Shown: positions 30,639-41,036, counted from the first letter of the stretch. The stretch is 64,000 nt of DNA from Anaerozeibacter quisquiliarum (GCA_051162045.1 JBISDI010000008.1); one strand, 5' to 3'. Numbers and translations: made by a program. The notes: generated from the sequence alone by a model not told the origin.

Positions 30639-30673
30639 GAACGATAAAGACAGAAGAAATTGGAGGAAAGCAT

Positions 30674-30907
30674 ATGTTGTACGACGTCTTAAGGGAAGCG
30701 CGGGTCGCCCAAGGGTTCAGTCAGCAACAATTTGCCCGGTTGTTGGGGCTAACCAGCCGCAACGCCTACGCGCTCAAGGAACGGGGCGAGCGCCGCTTTT
30801 CGATCGATGAGGGCATCGTCATCGCGCAGTTGCTCGGGCGCAGCGTCGAGGAGCTTTTTTCACGCTACGGTGTGAACAATATGGTTACTAAGGAGGGAAA
30901 CACATGA
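30674..30907 (+). CDS. Cro-like small XRE regulator
   Basis: A 77-aa protein that is little more than one XRE helix-turn-helix (GFSQQQFARLLGLTSRNAYA, about residues 14-33) with a short C-terminal tail (EGIVIAQLLGRSVEELFSRY), typical of phage Cro or plasmid-type repressors. ATG 30674 follows GGAGG. It is divergent from the S24-type repressor and overlaps the next gene through ATGA. It probably binds the intergenic operator. Confidence 0.8.
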   Translation: MLYDVLREARVAQGFSQQQFARLLGLTSRNAYALKERGERRFSIDEGIVIAQLLGRSVEELFSRYGVNNMVTKEGNT

Positions 30908-31368
30908 GCCAAGCGGCGGAGGCGGCGCACGAGGTGCGGGAGATGCTGCGCATCGCGCGTCACTACAACCAGGAGTTGGGCGATTTGCGTTTGCGGTTGC
31001 GCGAGGCGGAGAACGGCTTGCGGTTGTCGGAGCAGGGGGCGCAAGCGGCCCCTTCGCCCTGGCGCAGGCGCGCAGCCAGTCCGCCCCCCACGCGCGAGCG
31101 GATGGCGCAGGTGTACGCGGAGGAGGTGCGCCGCGCGGGCGAGCGCATCGAGCACATCCGCACCCGCCGCGCACTGCTGGACCGACTGCTCAAGCGTTTG
31201 AGCGAGGTGGAGCTGCGCATCATCAGCCTGCGTTGGCTCGACGGCAAGTCGTGGCGCGCGATTTCGCTTCGGGTGTTCATCTGCGAGCGGCATTGCCAAC
31301 GCATCCAGAAGCAGGCGATCGAGACGATGGCGCAGGCGCTGATCGAGGAGCAAAACGGCGATTCATAG
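30904..31368 (+). CDS. Phage-type late regulator, ArpU/DUF1492-like
   Basis: The product (154 aa) has a helical, arginine-rich N-terminal two-thirds and a C-terminal sigma-region-4-like helix-turn-helix (SEVELRIISLRWLDGKSWRA and ISLRVFICERHCQRIQ, about residues 103-140). This is the build of ArpU/RinA-type phage transcription activators that sit before terminase genes. Here the terminase genes lie about 6 kb upstream instead. The ATG overlaps the Cro-like stop (ATGA). The 3' end overlaps that of the convergent VWA gene by six bases. Confidence 0.68.
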   Translation: MSQAAEAAHEVREMLRIARHYNQELGDLRLRLREAENGLRLSEQGAQAAPSPWRRRAASPPPTRERMAQVYAEEVRRAGERIEHIRTRRALLDRLLKRLSEVELRIISLRWLDGKSWRAISLRVFICERHCQRIQKQAIETMAQALIEEQNGDS

Positions 31369-34023
31369 CTTCTTCCGGTTGCGGCGCGCCTCGAGCAGCC
31401 GTTCGACGTCGCCCGGAGTGGCGGCGGGGGGCGGGGGCGAGGGAACACGCTTGCGGGGTTTTGCGATGGGCGTGAATCGCCTGGGCGCGCGCGCCGATTT
31501 GCGGGGCCAGCCCAACCGATTCAGCGTGGCGTCCAGCAGGAACAGCGCGAGCGCGGCCGCCAGCAGGAAGGGCGTGAGGTCGATCCGCGCGCGAACCGGC
31601 GCGCCGCGCTCGGCGAACAGCTCGGCGGCGTCGCTGAGCACGCGCCCGCCGGTTTGCCCGGCCAGCGCCTCGAGCGCGGACGCGCCGCCGGCATTGCGCA
31701 GGTCGTACTCGCCCGAGTAGTTCACCGCGGCGCCGCCCTCGAGCAGCCGCACCGTGCGCCGCCCCTGCCATTGGCGCACGGTCAGCGCGTACGCGCCCGG
31801 GCCGTCGGAGGGTATCTCGCCCTCGAACGCGCCCGGCGCGACCTCGGTCAGCGCGAATTCGACCTCGGCGCCGCCCGGCAGCAGCGCCTGGGCCTGCGTA
31901 TCGAGGGCCTCTTCGGTCGCGTCCGCCGGTTGTTCGTAGCGCACGCGCAGCGCGCCGTTCGCCACCTCGGCTCGCAGCACGCCCGACTGATCGGCCTCGG
32001 GCAGCGCGAAGGCGATCAGCCCGGAGAAGAACGCGGCGGCCTCGGACCAATTGAGGAAGTCGCCGGTCCACGCGCCGCCCAAGTCGCTCGTCCAGCAAAG
32101 CACGGTGCCCGCGCCGTAGCGCCAGTGCGCCAGGATCGGGTCGTCCCGGTCGCTGACGAGGCTTACGGTCGCAAGCGCCTTGGCGGTGGTCGCCAGGTAG
32201 CCGTCCAGGGCGGGGAAGCCCGGATAGTCGGTGAGCGAGCCGTGATCGGCAATGGCGGGCGTGAAGCGGCGGTTCTGTACATAGGCCCCGGCGGCCAGGT
32301 AGGTTTCCTTGGTAAAAATCTTGGGCAGGTCGTCGAACTCGCTCGGGGCGTAGGCACGCCCGCCGCCCGCGGCCGCGAGTCGGGCGAGCAGCTGCGCGTT
32401 CGCGCCCGAGCCGGCGGCCACCGTGGTCAGCGTGATGCCCGCGCCCGCGTAGGCGGCGGCCAAAGCCTCGAACCCGCTGTCGGCAGGCTCCCCGTCGGTC
32501 AAAAAGATGATGTGCTTCTGCGGCGCGTCGCTTCGCTCAAGCGCCTCATACGCCTCATGCAGCGGCCCAAAGAACGCGGTGCCTCCGCCGGGGCGGATCG
32601 TGCCGATCTGCGCCTGGATCGCGGGCACATCCTCGGCGAGCTGTAAGGGCGAGACCCATTTCGCGCTGTCGTCGAACGCGATTACGCCCACCTGGTCGCG
32701 CTCGGTCAGCACCTCGCAGGCGCGCATCGCGGCCTCCTGGGCCAGCTCCAGTCGGCTGGTGCCGTAGCGCCCTTCGGCCATCGAGCCCGACTTGTCGATC
32801 ACCAGCATCAGCGCAAGCGAAGGCAGGTCGAGCGTGCTCCTGACGTCCATGCTGACCGGCAGTATCTTTTCCAGCGCGCTGCCCCGGTAGCCGCCGAGCG
32901 CATAGCTTGCGTCGCCGCCGAACACGGCAAGCCCGCGCCCGAGCGCGCGCACCGCCGTATCGAGCGCATCGAGCTGTGCGGGGGCGATGTCGGCCGCGTC
33001 CACGTTGACGAGCGCCACCGCGTCGTAGGCGCGCAGCGCCTCGGCGGCGGGCGGCAGCTGGGCGGGCGAGATCACTTCGCTTTCGTAGCCGGCCTTTGAC
33101 AGCATCTCGGACAGCTCGCGCCCTTCGCTCGCGCCGCCCTCGACCAGCAGCACGCGCGCTGTGCCGGCCACCCGCACATAGGCCGCGCGGCGGTTGTTTT
33201 GCGGCCGCTCGTCGCCCTCGGCGCTGAGCAGCGCCTCATAGGTCACCACGCCGCTCTTGCGCGCGGCATCTTCGAACACGAACCGGTTCTCGCCCTTGCG
33301 CAGGTGTACCGCGCGCGTGGCGACCGGCTCGCGGTTCGCGTACAGCACAAGCGTCGCGTCGGTCTCAAAGTTGGCATCGATCGCCATCTCGATCGGCAGC
33401 GACTGGCCCTCGCGCGCGCTGCCCGGCAACGTCAGCTCGGTGAGTTGGGCGTCCCTCACCGACGGCGCGGCGGCGATCAGCACGTCGACCGGCACGCCGC
33501 GCGCGGCCAGCATATCGGTCTGGGTGTGAAGATCATCGACCAGGCCGTCGCTGACCACCGCGATCCGGCCCGCCGCGCTGGAGGGAAGCAGCATAAGCGC
33601 CAGCTCGAGCGCCGACGACAATTTGCTCTCGCCGGCGTCGGTAACCGAGGGCGGGACAAAGCGGTGCGCATCCGACAGCGGCGCTTCGACCGACGCGCGC
33701 GCGCCGAAGGCAATCAGCCCGGTCTTCAGGTCGGCGGGCGCGTTTTCAAACGCGCGGCGCAGCGCGTCATTGTCGTCCGCGCCCCAGCGCATCGAGTCCG
33801 ACGCGTCCGCCAGCACCCAGGTAGCGCCCTCCGGCGCGGGTGCTAAGACCTGCGGCGCGGCCAGCGCCAGTGCCAACAGCGACGCGACCAGCGCGCGCAG
33901 CGCGATTGCCGCGCGGCCCGGCCCGCGCCTGCCCGGCGCGCGGGCGATCCAGAAGACCGCAAGCAGCGCCGCCGGCCACGCGAGCAGCCAGATCGGTTCG
34001 CCAAAGTCAAAGCCCACGCGCAA
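31363..34023 (-). CDS. VWA-domain membrane protein with glutamine amidotransferase-like region
   Basis: The product (886 aa) has two N-terminal transmembrane helices (about residues 10-27 and 40-62) and a first VWA-like segment (WVLADASDSM near 70). A class I glutamine amidotransferase-like region without clear catalytic residues follows (about 270-380). Next is a second VWA domain with intact MIDAS DKSGSM near residue 409. A C-terminal transmembrane helix (about 810-830) leads to a basic proline-rich tail. Proteins of this type (YfbK/BatA-related, often CoG5426-like) are found with MoxR and DUF58 and are thought to build envelope or enzyme-assembly complexes. Last gene of the eight-gene operon; it overlaps its upstream neighbour by 17 bases. 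Confidence 0.82.
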   Translation of the reverse strand: MRVGFDFGEPIWLLAWPAALLAVFWIARAPGRRGPGRAAIALRALVASLLALALAAPQVLAPAPEGATWVLADASDSMRWGADDNDALRRAFENAPADLKTGLIAFGARASVEAPLSDAHRFVPPSVTDAGESKLSSALELALMLLPSSAAGRIAVVSDGLVDDLHTQTDMLAARGVPVDVLIAAAPSVRDAQLTELTLPGSAREGQSLPIEMAIDANFETDATLVLYANREPVATRAVHLRKGENRFVFEDAARKSGVVTYEALLSAEGDERPQNNRRAAYVRVAGTARVLLVEGGASEGRELSEMLSKAGYESEVISPAQLPPAAEALRAYDAVALVNVDAADIAPAQLDALDTAVRALGRGLAVFGGDASYALGGYRGSALEKILPVSMDVRSTLDLPSLALMLVIDKSGSMAEGRYGTSRLELAQEAAMRACEVLTERDQVGVIAFDDSAKWVSPLQLAEDVPAIQAQIGTIRPGGGTAFFGPLHEAYEALERSDAPQKHIIFLTDGEPADSGFEALAAAYAGAGITLTTVAAGSGANAQLLARLAAAGGGRAYAPSEFDDLPKIFTKETYLAAGAYVQNRRFTPAIADHGSLTDYPGFPALDGYLATTAKALATVSLVSDRDDPILAHWRYGAGTVLCWTSDLGGAWTGDFLNWSEAAAFFSGLIAFALPEADQSGVLRAEVANGALRVRYEQPADATEEALDTQAQALLPGGAEVEFALTEVAPGAFEGEIPSDGPGAYALTVRQWQGRRTVRLLEGGAAVNYSGEYDLRNAGGASALEALAGQTGGRVLSDAAELFAERGAPVRARIDLTPFLLAAALALFLLDATLNRLGWPRKSARAPRRFTPIAKPRKRVPSPPPPAATPGDVERLLEARRNRKKL

Positions 34024-35749
34024 TCACCCACCATTCCGCCATCAGCACAATCAGCGCGATCAGCGCCGCCAGCTTCGCAAGCGCGTGCATGCCTATGCCC
34101 CGGCCCGGCGCGGTCGCCGCGTCCCAATTGTCGCCTTCCGGGACCATGCGCGTTTCGCTTTCGCCGCGCGGCATGTTGAGCGCGAACGCATCAACACGCG
34201 TTTCGCCCTCGACGACCTGCTCGAAACGGTATACCCCGGCTTCATTCGTCTCGCCGAACGGGCCCGGCCCGTCGATGGAATACTCGGCTCCGCTCGGCGC
34301 GATCAGCCGCGCCGAGGCTGCGCGCGGATCGGGCGTCAGGTAGACGTCCCGGCCGCAGGCCGCGTCCGCGCCCACCGCCGCGCTCTCGCTGATTAGCTCG
34401 GACAGCAGGTTTTGGATCAGCAAGGGGAAGTCCAGCTTGACCGGCAGGTTACTGTCGTGCAGGTCGAAGCCGAAGCGGACGATCTTCCGCCCGTCGCGCA
34501 CGTCCAGCGTCGCCACCGCGTCGTCGCCCGCCAAAAGCAGCGGCGTGCCCGCCGTCAGCGGGGTGTAGGCGCGCACGGCCACATCCTTCAGCGGCATACC
34601 GCGCGTCAGCCGCTCGGCTAGCGCGCCCGGCGCGCGCCTCAATGTGCCGGGGCCGGCTGCGCCGCCGTGCTTAAGCAGCATCAGGCTGCCCGACGGGGGC
34701 GGGGCGTCCGGCTGCGCGCCGTCGAACACGTACAGCGCGTAACCCGGGGCCAGCGCGGCCTCGCGGGCCGAGCCGCGCGACAGCTCGACGTCGCCGCCGA
34801 TCGTCAGCGCGCTTTCGAGGAAGACGTTGCCCTCGCCCGCCAGCACGACCCGGCGCGCGCGCGTTGATCGGATGATGAAGTCGCAGGCATTGTCGAGCGG
34901 CAGCGCGTCGGTTTCTAGGATTTCTGCGCGCAGGTGCACGGCGTCGGCTGGCACATCAAAGCGCACCTGGCCGGTCTCACCCGCGCCCAGGGACAGCATC
35001 GCCGCATCCGCCGGCGCGCCGTCGGCGTAACAGCTCAAGGTCAGCGTGCGCGCGCCGCCGTAGTTTGCCACCCGGCACAGCGCCTGGCCGCCCGCCGCCG
35101 ACAGCGACAGCACGGCGGCGTTGTCGACGCCCTCGAACGGGGTCATCAGGAAAACGCCCGCTTCTGCTTCGAGCGCGGCGTGGGTGTAGAAAAGCGTCTC
35201 GAGCCCCTCAGCCTCGCGCGCCATCGCGCGGGCGAGCGACAGCGCGGGCGCGAGGTCGGCAGAGCCGTTCTCGGCTGTTATCCCGGCGAGTACCCGGTGT
35301 GCCGCCGCGAAATCGCTCGAGCGCGACAGCAGCTGGCGCGTGTGCCGACCGGCGGTCACCACGCTGACGCGGCTGCCCGGCGGCAGTGCGGAAACGACGC
35401 CCGCCGCGTGCTCGAGCGCGCGCGTAAGCCGCGTCCGGCCGCCGGCGTCCGCCTGCATGCCGGCCGACAGGTCGAAAGCCAGCAACAGCTCGCGCGCCGC
35501 GCCGCCTGAAAACACGGGCTGCATCAGCGCGAGCGACAGCAAAAGCGCGAGCAGCAGCTGCAGCGCGAGCAGCAAGCTGCGCCGCATCTTCTGAAACGGG
35601 CGATTCGACAGCCGTTCGGCCAGCGCGCGCCGCCACAGCAAGGAACTGGGAATCGGCACGTCGCGGTGCCGCCGTTTGAGCAGGTACAAAAGCGGCAGGT
35701 AGGCCAGCGCCAGCAGCGCCCACGCCGCGCCGGGGTTGAGCCATTGCAT
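34007..35749 (-). CDS. BatA-like membrane protein with degenerate VWA domain
   Basis: A 580-aa protein with the N-terminal BatA motif of two transmembrane helices (about residues 8-25 and 55-78). A VWA-like domain (LLAFDLSAGMQ near residue 90) follows, in which the MIDAS DxSxS is changed to DLSAG, so metal binding is doubtful. A long extracellular part and a C-terminal helix (KLAALIALIVLMAEWWVIA) complete it. ATG 35749 has AAAGGAG upstream; the ATG at 35770 is less likely. It probably pairs with the larger VWA protein encoded downstream. The specific function is unknown. Confidence 0.78.
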   Translation of the reverse strand: MQWLNPGAAWALLALAYLPLLYLLKRRHRDVPIPSSLLWRRALAERLSNRPFQKMRRSLLLALQLLLALLLSLALMQPVFSGGAARELLLAFDLSAGMQADAGGRTRLTRALEHAAGVVSALPPGSRVSVVTAGRHTRQLLSRSSDFAAAHRVLAGITAENGSADLAPALSLARAMAREAEGLETLFYTHAALEAEAGVFLMTPFEGVDNAAVLSLSAAGGQALCRVANYGGARTLTLSCYADGAPADAAMLSLGAGETGQVRFDVPADAVHLRAEILETDALPLDNACDFIIRSTRARRVVLAGEGNVFLESALTIGGDVELSRGSAREAALAPGYALYVFDGAQPDAPPPSGSLMLLKHGGAAGPGTLRRAPGALAERLTRGMPLKDVAVRAYTPLTAGTPLLLAGDDAVATLDVRDGRKIVRFGFDLHDSNLPVKLDFPLLIQNLLSELISESAAVGADAACGRDVYLTPDPRAASARLIAPSGAEYSIDGPGPFGETNEAGVYRFEQVVEGETRVDAFALNMPRGESETRMVPEGDNWDAATAPGRGIGMHALAKLAALIALIVLMAEWWVIARGL

Positions 35750-35762
35750 GGGGCAGTCTCCT

Positions 35763-36614
35763 TTATGCAATCAGACCGGCGCGCACCATGGCGGCGAGCG
35801 CGGCGCTTTCAAAGTCCTCGTCGGCGTTCAGCAGCGCGTAGGGCGCGCCGCATCGATGCGCCTGCCGGCCCAAGTCGCCGAGCAGCGCTTGCAGCGCGCG
35901 GTCGTAGGCGGCGAGCGAGTGATGGTCGGCCACCAGCTCGAGCGCGTCCGCGCCCTCGGCGTCGATCAGCCGAACGGCCCCCGACAACGCGGGGGAGAGC
36001 TCCTCGGCGGACAGCACCTGCACGAGCAGCGGGGATTGCCCGCGGAAGGTCAGCGACTGGATCGCCCGGTCGTAGCCGTCCTCGCTCAGGTAGTCGCCGA
36101 TCAGCGCGGTCACGCCGCGCGGCGGCAGCCTGACGCGCGGCACGCGCTGGTTGAGCCGCAGCGCGCCCTCGGGCCGAATCGCCGCCAGGAAGGCCGACGC
36201 GCGGGCGAACGCGGCGCGCCCGGCGAAGATCGGGCTGACCGCGTCTTTATCCGTGAGCGCCACCACGCGCGCGCGGTCGCCGCCGATCAGCGCCAGGTAG
36301 ATCAGCGTCTCGGCGGCCTTGACCGCCGCCGCACACTTGCCGCCTTCCATCGAGGCGCTTACGTCCAGCAGCACGGTGAGCAGCGCGTCCTGTTCTTCCA
36401 TGAACAGCTTGACGAACAGCCGGTCAAAGCGGGCATAGGCGTTCCAGTCGATGCGGCGCGGATCGTCGCCGGGCGCATAGGCGCGGAAATCGGAGAACTC
36501 GGCCGAGGAGCCGAGCGCGCGCGAGCGGCGCGCGCCGCCCGCCGCGCCGCGGGCGCGCTCGCGCATCGGCAAGGACAGCGCGTCCAGCCGCGCGAGGAAG
36601 GCGTCGCTCAGCAT
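35763..36614 (-). CDS. DUF58 (VWA-like) protein
   Basis: The product (283 aa) has the DUF58 signature: SSAEFSDFRAYAPGDDPRRI at about residues 36-55 and then a VWA fold with LLDVSASM near residue 82. DUF58 proteins accompany MoxR AAA+ ATPases almost invariably and are thought to be their client or adaptor. No transmembrane segment is present. The start directly abuts the moxR stop (36615), so translation is coupled. Confidence 0.9.
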   Translation of the reverse strand: MLSDAFLARLDALSLPMRERARGAAGGARRSRALGSSAEFSDFRAYAPGDDPRRIDWNAYARFDRLFVKLFMEEQDALLTVLLDVSASMEGGKCAAAVKAAETLIYLALIGGDRARVVALTDKDAVSPIFAGRAAFARASAFLAAIRPEGALRLNQRVPRVRLPPRGVTALIGDYLSEDGYDRAIQSLTFRGQSPLLVQVLSAEELSPALSGAVRLIDAEGADALELVADHHSLAAYDRALQALLGDLGRQAHRCGAPYALLNADEDFESAALAAMVRAGLIA

Positions 36615-37598
<984 letters not shown>

Positions 37599-37603
37599 GA
37601 CGC

Positions 37604-39199
37604 CTAACCCTCCCGGTCGATCAGCGATTGAAAGTACTTGTCGGCCCAAAGGCGCGCGTGCGGCGGCACGGCGGGATCGCCCGCCGCGCGGGACGCGGCC
37701 GCGCAGTATTCGCCGATCGCCGCGCGGTAGGGCACGCGAGCGCCGGTATCGCCCGCGCCCGGCGCGAGCTGGACCTGATTGACCTCGCCCTCGCGCACCT
37801 CGCCCGAGGCGTTTGTCGTTTCGCCGCCGTCGCCCAGGCGCGTGGGGTCGTAGATTTCCTCATACGCGCCGGTGCGCAGCGTCGCCGGGCCGCCACCGGC
37901 GGATGAGCGCGCGCGGTTGTCCTCCCGATAACCCATGTCCTGATTGGTGCTGCCCTGACCCGCGCCGGAGCCGGAGCCGTCGCCCTGGCCGCCGCCCGGG
38001 CCTTGGCCGCTTCCCGAACCTTGTCCGCTTCCCGAACCTTGTCCGCTTCCCGAACCTTGTCCGCTTCCCGAACCTTGTCCGCTTCCCGAACCTTGTCCGC
38101 TTCCCGAACCTTGTCCTTCGCACTGCCCCTGACATTGACCGCCGGTGAGCGCCGAGCGCAGGCCGCGCAGTTGAGCCGCCAGGCTGCCGACCGCGCCGGT
38201 CATCGGGGGATTGGCGAGCCGCCCCGCAAGCGCGCCCAAGGCGCGGTTCAGCGCGGGAGAGCCGGTCGCGGCCTGCGCCGCCGCCTGGGCCGCCGCCTGG
38301 GCCGCCGCGTTCAGCGCGTCCGAGAGCGCCTCGTCGTTTGAAAGCGCCTCGGCCGCCTGCGCGAGCGCGTCGCTCGCCTGCTGCGGCTGTTGCTGGAGCG
38401 CCTGGGCAGCTTTTCGCACGGCGTCTTCCGAGCCGCTCCGCGCGGCTTCGGCCAGCGCCTTAAGTCCCGCTTCGGCCAGCGCCTCGGCGGCGCGCTCGCG
38501 CAGCGCCTGCGCGCGCGGGCGTTCGATGCGCAGGAGTTCGTCTACGGCCTTGCGCGCTTCGAGCAGCGCTTCTTCGCGCGTCTCGGCCCGCTTGAGCGCC
38601 GGAGCCAGCGCCCGCGCCAGCCGCTGAAGCTCGCGCTCGGCCTGCGCCTCGGGTGAGAGTTTGTCCGCCGTGCGCTCGATCGCCTCGGCCTGTGCATTGA
38701 GCGTGTGCTTGAGCGCATCATACTCGCTCATGCGCGCCTGCTGGGGGCCGGGGATGAAGGAGAACACGCTCATCGCCAGCAGCGCGCAGCTGGAAACGAT
38801 CTGCGCGGCGCGCATCGGCTTATGCGGCATCTTCTCGCGCGGATCGAGCGCCGAAAGCGCCTTAAGCGCGTCCGCGTGCTGCAATGCATGAATCGGCTCG
38901 CCCGACGGATATTCCAGCGCCGTCTGCACCCGTTCGTTCAGCCCGCAGCCATCGGCCGCCCGCGCCGCGCGCGCGGGCGGGACCGGCCAGAGATACGCGA
39001 TCAGCGGAGCGAGTGCCGAAGCGGTGAATACCACGATCATCCACAACCGCGCCTGAGGCCAGAAGAAAAGCCATGCGATCAGCCAAATGATAAACCCCAG
39101 CGTCGCGCCGACGGCCAACGCAATGTCCGACGCCTTGAGCGCCCTCACCGCGCGTAACCGCCGCCTGACCGGCCCGAGCGCCTTTGAAATTGCGCTCAT
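37604..39199 (-). CDS. Membrane protein with Gly-Ser-Gln repeats (DUF4175-like)
   Basis: A 531-aa protein with two N-terminal transmembrane helices (about residues 25-45 and 52-72) and a third near 135-150. A long Ala/Glu/Arg-rich helical region (about 165-340) leads to a low-complexity linker with six copies of GSGSGQ (about 360-400) encoded by six near-identical 18-base DNA repeats (38010-38117). The tail is acidic and may be a binding domain. It resembles the DUF4175-like helical proteins found in MoxR/VWA clusters. It overlaps the upstream permease gene by four bases (ATGA). Confidence 0.65.
   Translation of the reverse strand: MSAISKALGPVRRRLRAVRALKASDIALAVGATLGFIIWLIAWLFFWPQARLWMIVVFTASALAPLIAYLWPVPPARAARAADGCGLNERVQTALEYPSGEPIHALQHADALKALSALDPREKMPHKPMRAAQIVSSCALLAMSVFSFIPGPQQARMSEYDALKHTLNAQAEAIERTADKLSPEAQAERELQRLARALAPALKRAETREEALLEARKAVDELLRIERPRAQALRERAAEALAEAGLKALAEAARSGSEDAVRKAAQALQQQPQQASDALAQAAEALSNDEALSDALNAAAQAAAQAAAQAATGSPALNRALGALAGRLANPPMTGAVGSLAAQLRGLRSALTGGQCQGQCEGQGSGSGQGSGSGQGSGSGQGSGSGQGSGSGQGSGSGQGPGGGQGDGSGSGAGQGSTNQDMGYREDNRARSSAGGGPATLRTGAYEEIYDPTRLGDGGETTNASGEVREGEVNQVQLAPGAGDTGARVPYRAAIGEYCAAASRAAGDPAVPPHARLWADKYFQSLIDREG
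38010..38117 (-). repeat. Six tandem 18-base repeats
   Basis: Six successive copies of CTTCCCGAACCTTGTCCG (plus-strand reading; the last has one change) encode GSGSGQ units. Near identity of the DNA suggests recent slippage, so copy number may vary between strains. Confidence 0.9.
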
Positions 39200-40104
39200 T
39201 TCTTCCTGCGCCGTATGGCGCGCGGGCGCACCAGCAGCGCGCTGAGCGCGATCAGCACGAGCGAGGCCGTCAGCATAATCGCCATGTTGATATGCGCCAC
39301 ATGCGCGAACCCAAGCTTCTCGAGCAGCGCGTACCAGGTGCCGCCGTAGGGCACATAACCCCGGAAGGTGGTGCGCATCAGCTCGGTCTGCGCTGTCAGC
39401 AGCGAAAACAGCCCGATCGCGGGGCTGATTAGCAGCGCCTTGGACATGAGCGCCAGCGCGCCCGCCGCCGTCAGCGAGGCCGTCAGGCTGGGGTCGTCGG
39501 CGAATTTCTGGAATGTCTCGCTCACGCCCGCCGCGATGGGCATGAGCGTCGCGACGCCGATCCCGAAGATCACGAGGTAGGCGGCCACCGCCGAGGTGGC
39601 GGCGCGCTTGAACAGCGCCGAGCAGAACAGCCCGACCGACAGCGCGGCGAACGCCGCCGTCAGCAGGAACAGCAGCGACCAGGCGATGTCCAGGATCGAC
39701 ACGCCGCCGCCGAGCAGCACCACCGCCAGGAACGGCGCGCTCGACACGATCAGCAGCGCCAGGAACAGAAAGCTCTCGAGCAGCTTGCCCAGCGCGATGC
39801 GCAGCGAGCCGGTGCCGGTCACGAGCAAGAGATCGAGCGTCTGCCGCTCGCGCTCGCCCGATATCGCGCCCGAGGTCATCGCGGGCGCGACCAGCACGAT
39901 CAGCAGAAACTGCATGACCACCAGCATGATGTAGCCGTCGATCCCGGCGCGCATCGCTGTCAGCTCGATGGTTTTCGCGCCGAAGCGCGACAGCACCCGC
40001 CACGAGAGGCCGAGCAGCGCCGCCGTGTACAGCGTGAAGATCAGGATCGTGCGCAGCGAGCGCATGCGCCGCCGCGCCGAGGTCACCAAGATCGGGTTCG
40101 TCAC
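39196..40104 (-). CDS. ABC-2 type transporter permease
   Basis: The product (302 aa) has six predicted transmembrane helices. The ABC-2 signature loop SGERERQTLDLLLVTGTGSLRIALGK-type sequence lies around residues 80-110. It is an export-type permease of the GldF/NatB kind, expected to pair with the ATPase encoded just upstream. The GTG start at 40104 overlaps the ATPase stop (GTGA). Substrate unknown; in related MoxR loci the ABC unit is essential for the system's envelope function, but this is not established here. Confidence 0.85.
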   Translation of the reverse strand: MTNPILVTSARRRMRSLRTILIFTLYTAALLGLSWRVLSRFGAKTIELTAMRAGIDGYIMLVVMQFLLIVLVAPAMTSGAISGERERQTLDLLLVTGTGSLRIALGKLLESFLFLALLIVSSAPFLAVVLLGGGVSILDIAWSLLFLLTAAFAALSVGLFCSALFKRAATSAVAAYLVIFGIGVATLMPIAAGVSETFQKFADDPSLTASLTAAGALALMSKALLISPAIGLFSLLTAQTELMRTTFRGYVPYGGTWYALLEKLGFAHVAHINMAIMLTASLVLIALSALLVRPRAIRRRKK

Positions 40105-41036
40105 GCCTCCGTCACCTCCATGAATACCTTTTCGAGGTTCATCCTGCGCCGGTGGAAGTCCACCACCGGCACCTGCGCGTCGATCAGCAGTCTAAGCAGC
40201 GCGTGGCATGCGTCCTCGCCGCCGTCCATCTCCACGCTGAACACATGGTCCCCGGCCTCGGTGATGCCGGTCACGCCCGCGAATTCCTTGAGCAGCCGCA
40301 CCAGCCGTTCCGTCGCCGCCTCGCCCGCGTCCTGACGCAGGCGAATGCACAGCTCCGCATCGCCCTGCATCTTGCGCGCGAGTTCCTCGACCGGGCCGGA
40401 AAACACCAACTTGCCCCGGTCGATGATCGTCAGCGCGTCGCACATTTCCGATAGCTCGGGCAAGATGTGCGAGGAGATCAGCACGGTCTTGCCCATTGCG
40501 CTGAGCGTGCGCAGGATCTGCTTCATCTCGGCGCGGGCGCGCGGGTCCATGCCCGAGGCCGGCTCGTCGAGGATCAAAAAGCGTGGGTCGTGAACCAGCG
40601 CGTGCGCCAGGCACAGCCGCTGCTTCATGCCGCGCGACAGCGAATCCACGTAGGCGTCCTTCTTGTCGGTCAGGTTGGTAAGTTCCAGCAACTGGTCGAT
40701 CCGCTTGGCCCGCTCGCGCGCGTGCAGGCTGTAGCAGCGCGCGTAGAAGTCGAGGTATTCCCAGGCGTGCAGCCGGTCGTACACGCCGAAGAAGTCGGGC
40801 ATGTAGCCCAGCATCCGGCGCACCGCGCGCGGGTTGCGGGTGACCGACACGCCGTCGATCGTGGCCGTGCCCGAGGTGGCGGGCAACAGCGTCGCCAGAA
40901 TGCGCATCGTGGTGGTCTTGCCCGCGCCGTTGGGGCCGACGAAGCCGTGCAGCGCGCCGTCCCCGATCACCATGTCGAGGTGGTCCAGCGCCCGTAACTT
41001 GCCGTAGTCGCGCGTAAGGCCGCGTACCTCAATCAT
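40101..41036 (-). CDS. ABC transporter ATP-binding protein (GldA/CcmA-like)
   Basis: A 311-aa ATPase with Walker A GFVGPNGAGKTTT near residue 33, signature SLSRGMKQRL, Walker B FLILDEPASGMDP and the H-loop ISSHILPE. The C-terminal 90 residues are the extension common in ABC-2 exporters. ATG 41036 follows GGAGGG; it overlaps the upstream gene by four bases (ATGA). It would energise the adjoining ABC-2 permease. Confidence 0.92.
   Translation of the reverse strand: MIEVRGLTRDYGKLRALDHLDMVIGDGALHGFVGPNGAGKTTTMRILATLLPATSGTATIDGVSVTRNPRAVRRMLGYMPDFFGVYDRLHAWEYLDFYARCYSLHARERAKRIDQLLELTNLTDKKDAYVDSLSRGMKQRLCLAHALVHDPRFLILDEPASGMDPRARAEMKQILRTLSAMGKTVLISSHILPELSEMCDALTIIDRGKLVFSGPVEELARKMQGDAELCIRLRQDAGEAATERLVRLLKEFAGVTGITEAGDHVFSVEMDGGEDACHALLRLLIDAQVPVVDFHRRRMNLEKVFMEVTEA

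Noticed and set aside
37860..38117. CRISPR-like reading of the 18-base tandem repeats
   Set aside because: Units are contiguous with no spacers and translate in frame as GSGSGQ, so they are a coding tandem repeat.
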